Source of the DNA: JBLHLB01 sp047618505
GTDB lineage: Bacteria; Planctomycetota; UBA1135; GCA-002686595
Direction of reading: 5' to 3'
Assembly: GCA_047618505.1 (NCBI GenBank)
Contig: JBLHLB010000153.1
Location: 1-9,166 of the forward strand
Length of the DNA: 9,166 nucleotides
Part shown: piece after piece, positions 1-5,797 of the stretch
Layout of the letters: each line of letters opens with the position of its first letter
Numbering within the stretch: position 1 is the stretch's first letter
Notes under the pieces: generated by a model
What the model was told of the DNA's origin: nothing
The model's input: only the letters and a program-made list of their open reading frames with translations
Database searches by the model: none
Program-made: the position numbers and the translations under genes

Positions 1-242
1 TCGCCATCACGATTCCGAACTTCGGTCTATCCGCCCCCGGCGCTCCCGGTGAACTCCTTGTCGGTCCTCTGGAGCTGGGGCAGTTCGGCACCCAATGGAA
101 CGGCAGCCCGGTGACGATCTCCGTGGCCGTGCCGAACGACCTCGGTCTCGTCGGCCTGACCGTTTACACCCAGGGCGTTCTGATCGAGCCCGGCAGCCGC
201 TTCGGCCTGACCGACGGAATGGCGCTTCTGATCGGACAGTAG
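1..242 (+). CDS. C-terminal end of a probable secreted protein (5' end outside window)
   Basis: An open frame enters from the left edge (first full codon at base 3) and stops with TAG at 240-242, leaving 79 residues. The visible part is rich in Gly, Pro, Leu and Val, has no Cys or Lys, and reads as alternating beta strands: TISVAVPNDLGLVGLTVYTQ, then a short turn, then a RFGLTDGMALLIGQ end. I recognise the pattern 'V-P-N-x-x-x-L-V-G-L-T-V-Y-x-Q-G ... GLTDG' as a recurrent C-terminal module of exported planctomycete proteins of unknown function, often the last beta-sandwich after a repeat or beta-propeller body. That assignment is from memory. No catalytic motif is visible in the fragment. Two hairpins follow the stop, and the next gene converges from the other strand. 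The coding call is firm; the function is unknown. Confidence 0.8.
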   Translation, partial: AITIPNFGLSAPGAPGELLVGPLELGQFGTQWNGSPVTISVAVPNDLGLVGLTVYTQGVLIEPGSRFGLTDGMALLIGQ

Positions 243-267
243 TTCCGACCAACGCTTCGTTCGATCG

Positions 268-333
268 TTCGGGTTTGCCCGAAACAACCCGGCGCCCCCG
301 TCCGACGGATCTACTTTCCATCGGACGGGGGCG
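268..333 (+). terminator. Tandem hairpins after the first gene
   Basis: Two inverted repeats follow the stop codon at 242. The first has 6-bp arms TTCGGG (268-273) and CCCGAA (278-283) around a 4-base loop. The second has perfect 13-bp arms, CGCCCCCGTCCGA (293-305) and TCGGACGGGGGCG (321-333), with a 15-base loop; a few further pairs can form inside the loop beyond one mismatch. No run of T follows (the sequence continues TCGTGCTTCC), so it is not a textbook intrinsic terminator. The long GC-rich stem between convergent genes still makes transcript ending or 3'-end protection the most likely role. Confidence 0.6.
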
Positions 334-440
334 TCGTGCTTCCTCCCAGTGCCGGTGGTTCCTTCACCTGCTGTTGCTACGCGGCCTATTCCCTTGACCC
401 CGATCGGGCCATGATCCGGTGAGCTCTAAGATTCCCCCGC

Positions 441-456
441 CCCGCCTACGGGCGGG
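441..456. other. Small GC-rich hairpin with UACG tetraloop, convergent spacer
   Basis: CCCGCC (441-446) and GGCGGG (451-456) are perfect 6-bp arms around TACG (447-450). On the plus strand this gives C(UACG)G, a member of the very stable UNCG tetraloop class. It lies between the convergent ends at 242 (+) and 586 (-). It could stop read-through from either side or protect an RNA end. There is no T tract on either strand. The rest of 334-585 shows no gene. Confidence 0.35.
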
Positions 457-585
457 TCAAGACTTCGGGGCATGTCAACAGCCCTGCACGTCCGGAACTG
501 TGGGAACCCCTGTAGGCAACGTACTAAGGCTACCCAGCGGCGCCAACTGTCCGGGGTGGTCAGTAACTCTGTGAGTGATCAATGC

Positions 586-1914
586 TCAGGAATCCCCGCG
601 CAACCGGACACAGACCAACTCTCGTTGACTGCGCGTGATCAAGAAGTCTCCTGAGAAGGCCAGTGGCGCCCAGGTTTGTTCATCCATTGATTCCTCTCCT
701 GTGGCCAGTCCAAAGGTGTCGAAAGTGCCGACGCTCTTGAAGCCCGCGGGGTCTGCAAGTACTGCCTCAAGATGTCCGTCGTCGCCGTCCTGCACCAGGA
801 GTGTGTTTCCAATTCGGCTAAAGCCTCCCAGGGAGAAGAAGGGGTCTTCGCCAGTGCGCCAGACTTCTTCGCCAGAGAGATTCAGGCAGAGGAGCCCCCC
901 TTCTTTTTGGCGCCGACGTGAACGATTCCAGTTCTCGTTGACGATCACATAGATGTGCTCTTCAAAGAAGATCGGGCGATGGATCTGGGAGCCCCGGTCG
1001 ATATGAAACAGTTCTTCAAAGACGTAGTCGCCCTTCTCCTTTGTAATGCGCGTCATGGTCGATCCCGCGCGGTAGCCGCCGGTGAAGAAGAAGCGCTCAG
1101 CGTCCACCTGCACGGGAGGAGGGACTGGCAGCCCGGAGAGTGGCAACTCGTGACGCCACAAGAGGTCTCCGGCAACGGGATCGAATCCTGAGATCCAGGA
1201 GGGAGCAGCCCTGTCACGGCCGGAGCCGGGGGTCGGGCAACTGCTGAATACGACCTGTGTTTCCCCTGCGACCTGCATCAGCACGGGGCTCGAATGGCTG
1301 AAGCCCACGGGCTCGCTCTCCCAACGGGTCTCGCCCGTATTGACATCCACACCGGCCAAGCCGACGTACTCACCAAGAACGGCCACGATCAAGGTGTCCC
1401 CAAATAACAGGGGGTTCGAGCTGAAGCCAAACATGGGTTGCATGCCGCCCAGGTCATCGGCGACGTTCATGCTCCAGGCGATGGCCTGTTCCTTGCGATC
1501 GAATGCGGTCACCTGGCCGTGTCCACCCGCAGCGAAGACGTGGGTATCGTTGACCACCGGTACGGTACGGGAGCCTTGGTAGTTCAGGCGACCCCTTGCT
1601 GGGTAGGCCGCTTCCCACAGGTGCTTTCCGGTGGCGAGGTTGTAGACCCGCAAGACATCCGCTTCGCCATCGATGCGGTCCATCAGGAAGACTTCACCCC
1701 CGTGAACGGCTGCACCGCCATACCCGGGTCCTGTCTCCAGCTTCCAGATCACTTCCGGCCCGCCTTTTGGCCAGGCAAAGTCGGCCTCAGCCCAGTCCAC
1801 AGAACTGTCGCCGTGCGGCCCCAGGAATCCCGGCCAATCCTGGGCCGTGGGGGCTCCAAGAGCCGCAGAAGTGAAACAGAGAAGTGTGGGAACGAGGAGA
1901 ATGATGGTGTGCAT
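586..1914 (-). CDS. Secreted PQQ-like beta-propeller repeat protein
   Basis: This encodes 442 aa, ATG at 1914 and TGA at 586-588. The N-terminus is a signal peptide: hydrophobic residues 4-19 ending ALGAPT, with cleavage likely after Gly20 or Ala21. It is followed by DWPGFLGPHGD (26-36), the W-P-x-F-x-G-P opening typical of planctomycete PQQ-like propeller proteins. At least five propeller-strand motifs of the form 'hydrophobic-D/N-x-x-x-G-x-x-x-W' are visible, ending near W100, W147, W198, W253 and W352. The best are YNLATGKHLW and VDVNTGETRW. The fold is that of BamB and quinoprotein dehydrogenases, but I see no dehydrogenase active-site set or vicinal Cys pair, so it is more likely a periplasmic or extracellular binding or scaffold protein than an enzyme. 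I chose this start because it begins the signal peptide. There is no Shine-Dalgarno match upstream. It is convergent with the first gene and divergent from the 820-aa gene. Family call fairly sure; partner unknown. Confidence 0.85.
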   Translation of the reverse strand: MHTIILLVPTLLCFTSAALGAPTAQDWPGFLGPHGDSSVDWAEADFAWPKGGPEVIWKLETGPGYGGAAVHGGEVFLMDRIDGEADVLRVYNLATGKHLWEAAYPARGRLNYQGSRTVPVVNDTHVFAAGGHGQVTAFDRKEQAIAWSMNVADDLGGMQPMFGFSSNPLLFGDTLIVAVLGEYVGLAGVDVNTGETRWESEPVGFSHSSPVLMQVAGETQVVFSSCPTPGSGRDRAAPSWISGFDPVAGDLLWRHELPLSGLPVPPPVQVDAERFFFTGGYRAGSTMTRITKEKGDYVFEELFHIDRGSQIHRPIFFEEHIYVIVNENWNRSRRRQKEGGLLCLNLSGEEVWRTGEDPFFSLGGFSRIGNTLLVQDGDDGHLEAVLADPAGFKSVGTFDTFGLATGEESMDEQTWAPLAFSGDFLITRSQRELVCVRLRGDS

Positions 1915-1947
1915 GAGCTTTTGGGATCCGGTCGTGGGACAAGCTCA
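1914..1947 (-). promoter_or_regulatory. Inverted repeat abutting the start codon of the propeller gene
   Basis: TGAGCTT (1914-1920) and AAGCTCA (1941-1947) are perfect 7-bp arms around 20 bases. In the minus-strand transcript the 3' arm ends on the A of the AUG, so the stem would cover the ribosome landing zone. A stem this short can occur by chance, and I see no recognisable -35/-10 pair nearby. It is a weak candidate for translational control. Confidence 0.2.
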
Positions 1948-2542
1948 AGAGTAGGTGGAACTTCAGACCCCACAGACCCAATTTAGTGACTTTCCCCGTA
2001 GCAGAACTGTGAGATGCATCTCCCCGGTGAATGACCTGTAGTTCTCTCCATGACGCAACCCACGGACTGTGTTGGATGGGGTCCGTTCAATTGCACCGAG
2101 TCGTTCCATCAGCCCGCGCGACAAAGGCAGCGCTGCCATCAAGAGAAGATGGGCATCTCCTCCGGCGCCGGCCAGGGTTGCGGACGGTTAGTCAGGGGAG
2201 CGAGCCAGTATTAAGGGGCTGTAAGTGTTCTCGTGCGGGGCACCGAAAGGGGGTCCCGTCGATCACAGCTCCGCTTGCATTGTCGGTGTGCAGGCAACAC
2301 CCCCTAAACCTAGCAATGGGCATGCATTCCATCTCTAAAGGTCTGGGAATTCGGGCAACACCCTCCTGCCTCATCTGGGTGTCCGTTGAATGAGACCTGC
2401 GCCTCTGGGCGGATCCCCCTTGGGGAGTAGTTCTGCCTCAGATGTAACCTGTTGTGGTCACGGGGTATGATCCAGTTGAACCCATTCGCGTGTAGGTGGA
2501 CTCATGATCAACCTACACAGGCGATGAGCGTGGCGCCTCCCC
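1915..2542. other. 628-base divergent spacer, no convincing gene
   Basis: The start codons of the divergent genes at 1914 (-) and 2543 (+) bound this stretch, so it should hold both promoters. Open frames of up to about 120 codons exist (for example 2031-2393 plus), but their translations are rich in Cys, Arg, His and Ser with no domain character and no ribosome site, and I treat them as chance. Visible structure: a perfect 12-bp palindrome GGCAGCGCTGCC (2126-2137), a perfect 10-bp palindrome CCGGCGCCGG (2162-2171), a 10-base direct repeat GGCAACACCC (2293-2302 and 2354-2363), and an 8-bp inverted repeat at 2490-2518. I recognise no riboswitch or known structured RNA, and no transposase remnant. 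Confidence 0.5.
2490..2518 (+). promoter_or_regulatory. Inverted repeat upstream of the 820-aa gene
   Basis: GTGTAGGT (2490-2497) and ACCTACAC (2511-2518) are perfect 8-bp arms separated by 13 bases, centred about 38 bases upstream of the ATG at 2543. It could be an operator for a dimeric regulator or a 5'-leader hairpin. A TTGAAC hexamer (2476-2481) and CATGAT (2503-2508) resemble -35 and -10 boxes, but the 21-base spacing is too long for a standard housekeeping promoter, so I do not call a promoter. Confidence 0.3.
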
Positions 2543-5005
2543 ATGAAAAAACTCTTCGTCTTCGTTGTTGTACTGGTTCTTGTCGCTGTCACCTGGTTTG
2601 CGGTAGCGGACAATCGAGAAAAGAATAATGAGGGCGTGTATCCGGACACGCATGTTGAAGACGCGTCAGTCGTTCTTCAATCGAATGAGGAACCGGAACA
2701 GGAATTCATGGAGGTGGCTGCTAATGGCGAACGGGTGATGGCCTCGGATGTGGAGCAGGCGCCCACTTCGATGTCCGAGGACGGGGAGGCGTCCCTACGT
2801 GTTCGCGTCTACTGGTCCGACGGTCTGGCAGCCGAGGGTGTTGGGGTCATCTTGAGTCCCAGGGGCAAGAGCCGCGCACGACGTCAGCTCGAGCGACAGG
2901 TTACAGATCCGGAAGGGTTCGCGCGCTTCGAGCATCTCACGCCGGGGACGGTCGAGGTGCTTGCGGACCGTGGCGCAGAAGGAGGCGAACAGGAGCTTGA
3001 ACTCAAAGCGGGAGAGAAGCGTGAAGTCGACCTACGCTTGCTCGCCGGCGTTGATGTCGTTGGCCAAGTAGTTGACGCAAGCGCTGTGCCAGTGGCTGTG
3101 CCAGTGGCTGGGGCTTCGATCTGGCTGACATCACCGACCGCGCGTTGGACCAAGGGGCGCGTCGTGGCGAAGAGCGACGCGAACGGTCGCTTTACCCTTC
3201 GGGATGTTCCGGACTCACAGTCAATTGTCGCCATGGCAGCGGGCTTCCAACAGAGCCTGCCCGTCGACCTTGACGTACTCGACACCACTGTGCAGCCGGT
3301 GCAAGTCACTCTGATGCTTGGCATCGGTGGAGCGTCCCTTGTGGGCCGTGTTTTTAACTTCGAAGGTGTTCCGATCCCCGGAGCACTTGTTGCTGTCGGC
3401 GAGAGCCCGGGACACCTCGACGTGCGAGGTGACAATACGATCGTGGAGAAGATCGAGGTGCGGACGGCTCGTGGTGACGCGCAGGGTGCCTTCCGGTTCG
3501 ACTCACTAAAGGCAGGGGAGCTGCGCGTGCGCGTGCGTGCGCCAGGTGCCCCACTGTGGAGTTCCCTCATTCAAATCCAAGCCCGTGAAACAAACGAGCT
3601 GGATGTCCGGCTGACCCAGGGTGCCCGCGTACAAGGGGTCGTTCGCGATGGCGACGGAGCACCAGTCGAAGGTGCCTGGGTCCATGCCTTCGAGGTGAAG
3701 CTCGACGAGACCTTCCTGTCGTCAGGCCAGATTGACTACGAGGGCGCGTTTAGGCACCCCGTTGGCGTGAGCGGCTCGAACGGTCACTATTTAGTGACCA
3801 GCGTCACGCCAGGATCGGTCCACCTGTACGCCCTGTCGCCCCAGAAGCGCGACGGCCGGCGGGAAGACGTTGTCTACGACAAACGCGAGCTCGAGGTCGG
3901 GCCGGGGGAGTCGGCTTCATGGGACCCGACTCTCGACGGCGGCAACATCATCACCGGCACGGTCCTTTATCAGAACGGAGAGCCTATGGTCGGTGTCTTT
4001 GTCAGCGCGGCGCCTCTGAGCGGTGGGGATCGACGCTCGTTCTTCTCCGAGGACGGTGCCTTTCGATTCGTGCGCCTCGATGATGAGCCCCATGACCTTC
4101 GCGCCCAGGTTTGGGACCTTCCAGGGGGCGGGAACGAGCCACAGCTCAAGGGCGTTGTTCCTAACGGCGAACCAATTGAATTGATTGCCGACTTCGACCC
4201 TCCTTCAGCCTTCGAGGAAGCTGAAGTACGGGTGCATTTTGTGGACGAGGCTGGCCGCGCGGAGAATCCCTCCCGCATCGAAGTCGTACTCGAGTCCAAG
4301 GACCGCCTCAGTTGGTGGGAAGCTGATAAGGATGGAGACACTTGGCTTTTCGGCGTGGGCAAAGCGGGTGCGGCAAGGGCGGTGGCTCTCTTTGGCGAGC
4401 GCACGATCGCGATCGGCGACTACATAGAGATCGAATCGGGCGGGTCGTATGACCTGCATCTCAGTTCGCAAGCAGGTGGAACGATTCTCGTCCGCTTTGA
4501 GCGGGATGAGGGCCAATCTCCCGTGGATTGGCTGCTCTGGGTCGAAGCGGGCGGCACTCGCCGTTCCGAACAGATCGACATTGGACCCGGTCGGGAGCTA
4601 CGCCTCGACAGTCTCGAACCGGGTCCGGGGAAGATGACACTCCTGGGTTCGAACGTCATGGATCTCGAGGCTGAATTCGAGGTCATTGCAAACGAAGAGC
4701 GCATCGTCACGCTGCAAACACGGGCGGCCATTGGCGTTCCCTTCAAGGTAAGCTGGACGACCTCAATTGAGGATAAGGCGCTCACTATCCGAATCTCACA
4801 CAGGGATAGCGGCAAGCGAGTCGTCGATGTTGAAACGGCCGACAGTACGCGCTACCAGAATCCGATTCTCTGGACGGCGACCCTCGCCCCGGGGGCCTAC
4901 ACCTTCGAAGTCTTCACGGGCGCCGGCAAGCGCCACGCCGAGGACTTCGAAGTCGAATCCCTGGACCCGGACAAAATCCCGACGCTAGAGGCAGACCTTC
5001 GCTAA
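2543..5005 (+). CDS. Large exported protein with carboxypeptidase-regulatory-like repeats
   Basis: This encodes 820 aa. A signal sequence MKK plus hydrophobic residues 4-21 ends AVA-DN, so signal peptidase I could cut after Ala22; it could also stay as an anchor. An acidic, low-complexity stretch (23-82) follows. Then come about five beta-sandwich units of the carboxypeptidase-regulatory-like or Ig-like type, at roughly 84-166, 171-258, 265-356, 362-460 and 468-550. Each has some form of 'V-x-G-x-V-x-D/N-x-x-G-x-P-V-x-G-A-x-V' and 'D-x-x-G-x-F-x-F/L-x-x-L-x-P-G' (GRVFNFEGVPIPGALV at 268-283; GAFRFDSLKAGELRVRV at 315-331). Residues 559-805 are also strand-rich but more diverged. No catalytic motif, lipobox, sortase signal or C-terminal anchor is seen. 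The family usually acts as a structural or ligand-binding part of surface proteins. The ATG is chosen for its signal sequence; it has no Shine-Dalgarno site. A 12-bp tandem duplication lies in unit 2. No sigma factor gene adjoins it. The function is unknown. Confidence 0.85.
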   Translation: MKKLFVFVVVLVLVAVTWFAVADNREKNNEGVYPDTHVEDASVVLQSNEEPEQEFMEVAANGERVMASDVEQAPTSMSEDGEASLRVRVYWSDGLAAEGVGVILSPRGKSRARRQLERQVTDPEGFARFEHLTPGTVEVLADRGAEGGEQELELKAGEKREVDLRLLAGVDVVGQVVDASAVPVAVPVAGASIWLTSPTARWTKGRVVAKSDANGRFTLRDVPDSQSIVAMAAGFQQSLPVDLDVLDTTVQPVQVTLMLGIGGASLVGRVFNFEGVPIPGALVAVGESPGHLDVRGDNTIVEKIEVRTARGDAQGAFRFDSLKAGELRVRVRAPGAPLWSSLIQIQARETNELDVRLTQGARVQGVVRDGDGAPVEGAWVHAFEVKLDETFLSSGQIDYEGAFRHPVGVSGSNGHYLVTSVTPGSVHLYALSPQKRDGRREDVVYDKRELEVGPGESASWDPTLDGGNIITGTVLYQNGEPMVGVFVSAAPLSGGDRRSFFSEDGAFRFVRLDDEPHDLRAQVWDLPGGGNEPQLKGVVPNGEPIELIADFDPPSAFEEAEVRVHFVDEAGRAENPSRIEVVLESKDRLSWWEADKDGDTWLFGVGKAGAARAVALFGERTIAIGDYIEIESGGSYDLHLSSQAGGTILVRFERDEGQSPVDWLLWVEAGGTRRSEQIDIGPGRELRLDSLEPGPGKMTLLGSNVMDLEAEFEVIANEERIVTLQTRAAIGVPFKVSWTTSIEDKALTIRISHRDSGKRVVDVETADSTRYQNPILWTATLAPGAYTFEVFTGAGKRHAEDFEVESLDPDKIPTLEADLR
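3083..3110 (+). repeat. In-frame 12-bp tandem duplication inside the 820-aa gene
   Basis: The 12-base unit GTGCCAGTGGCT occurs at 3086-3097 and again at 3098-3109, and the 12-base periodicity runs from 3083 to 3110. It encodes V-P-V-A twice (residues 182-189). Compared with the sister unit (EGVPIPGALV at 274-283), this puts four extra residues into the turn of the second beta-sandwich unit. Identical copies at the DNA level point to recent slipped-strand duplication. Confidence 0.85.
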
Positions 5006-5227
5006 CCTCGAGCCAGGCCAAGGGGAACCTTCGCCTGTTGATTCGATTTCTCGAACCAGCCGGACATACCCTTGTAGGGAATGGTGGCGATCTGCTCTCA
5101 CGGCGCCGTCCGACATCGCACAGGCACCACTGGCATGTGAGCAATCGGGGCGGTTGGATGACCCGGAAGGCAGGCCGCTTGGTGGTCAGCCCAAGTAGCG
5201 GCATCAGCAAACAAGCGGACGGAACGC
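5006..5227. other. Spacer after the 820-aa gene; weak hairpin only
   Basis: No gene is evident on either strand here. The only structure near the stop at 5005 is a short stem TTCGA (5042-5046) and TCGAA (5051-5055) with a 4-base loop and no T tract, too weak to call a terminator. A plus-strand frame at 5038-5331 lacks any domain-like sequence and overlaps the better minus-strand candidate, so it is left out. Confidence 0.4.
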
Positions 5228-5581
5228 CTAGCCTGTATCTGAATCGGAGGGGCCTTGCCCTTTGCCCTGGCCTGGCCGTGAATCACAGTAGCCTTCTATC
5301 CCCAAGCGTAGCAACCAGATGCGCCCGTTGAATGGGACGGGGGAAGATGCCCTTCTATACGTGCCACCACTAACGAGCAAACGGAGTATATCGGCAACTC
5401 TAAAGGAGAGGCCCAGGCAAACGAACACGGAAGCACCGAGGCCGAGGGCGCACCATAGTCGATACCATCGACTGACGTAGGCGGAGGATCCCATGACTGC
5501 AACAACTGCAATCGACGCCAGTGCTATCCCAAATAGTAAGCGCCACAGTAAGATTCGCGAGGGTCTACGTGCTTCCTTCAT
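5228..5581 (-). CDS. Possible small two-helix membrane protein
   Basis: This 117-aa frame has ATG at 5581 and TAG at 5228-5230. Two hydrophobic segments, about residues 10-35 (LLWRLLFGIALASIAVVAVM and on) and 40-60 (LWCALGLGASVFVCLGLSF), are preceded by a basic start (MKEARRPSR). That fits two membrane helices with both ends in the cytoplasm. The tail from about residue 70 is polar, ending Gly/Gln/Ser-rich, and looks less protein-like. No family is recognised. An in-frame stop lies only three codons upstream, so the start cannot be much earlier. There is no Shine-Dalgarno site. Third-position GC looks lower than in the neighbouring large genes, which suggests either a poorly expressed or foreign gene, a decayed remnant, or a chance frame. 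It lies on the same strand as the sulfatase gene, 217 bases downstream of its stop. Confidence 0.35.
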   Translation of the reverse strand: MKEARRPSRILLWRLLFGIALASIAVVAVMGSSAYVSRWYRLWCALGLGASVFVCLGLSFRVADILRLLVSGGTYRRASSPVPFNGRIWLLRLGIEGYCDSRPGQGKGQGPSDSDTG

Positions 5582-5797
5582 CGGTTGTGGCTAAGCAGCA
5601 CGTCCATGCGTCTCGCCCGGACTGTGATACGGCGGGACACGGCATCGCACAAGCACGAAAGGGGTCGTGGAGTACGCGTGTTGCCCAATGGCCAGGCAGT
5701 GATGGCCCGCTTTCTCGGGAACGAAGCGTAGTGCCAACCCCTGACGCCCTGGGGAAGGTGGACGTCACGCGACAGTTGCGATCTTAGTTATGACAGG
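5582..5797. other. Spacer downstream of the sulfatase gene
   Basis: This stretch lies between the sulfatase stop (5798) and the start of the small membrane frame (5581). Overlapping frames are open on both strands, but their translations are Arg/Ser/Pro-rich with no domain character. Only short GC-rich repeats such as CCCC/GGGG around 5740-5753 are seen, and no terminator can be called. Confidence 0.4.

Noticed and set aside
95..397. Plus-strand frame overlapping the end of the first gene
   Set aside because: Arg/Pro-rich shadow of the real frame that ends at 242; it runs through the 13-bp hairpin.
586..1914. Quinoprotein alcohol dehydrogenase
   Set aside because: At 442 aa it is too short, has no vicinal disulfide or heme-binding motif, and shows only the propeller repeats.
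2031..2393. 120-codon plus-strand frame in the divergent spacer
   Set aside because: Cys/Arg/His/Ser-rich translation with no domain, export signal or ribosome site; looks like chance.
2200..2400. Riboswitch or mobile-element remnant in the divergent spacer
   Set aside because: I could not match any known riboswitch core, transposase motif or terminal repeats; only short repeats are seen.
2476..2508. TTGAAC / CATGAT as a sigma-70-type promoter
   Set aside because: The 21-base spacing is too long and the -10 match is weak.
2884..3570. 228-codon minus-strand frame inside the 820-aa gene
   Set aside because: Ser/Thr/Arg/Pro-rich antisense shadow of a GC-rich gene.
5038..5331. 97-codon plus-strand frame after the 820-aa gene
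   Set aside because: No domain-like sequence; partly overlaps the more protein-like minus-strand frame at 5228-5581.
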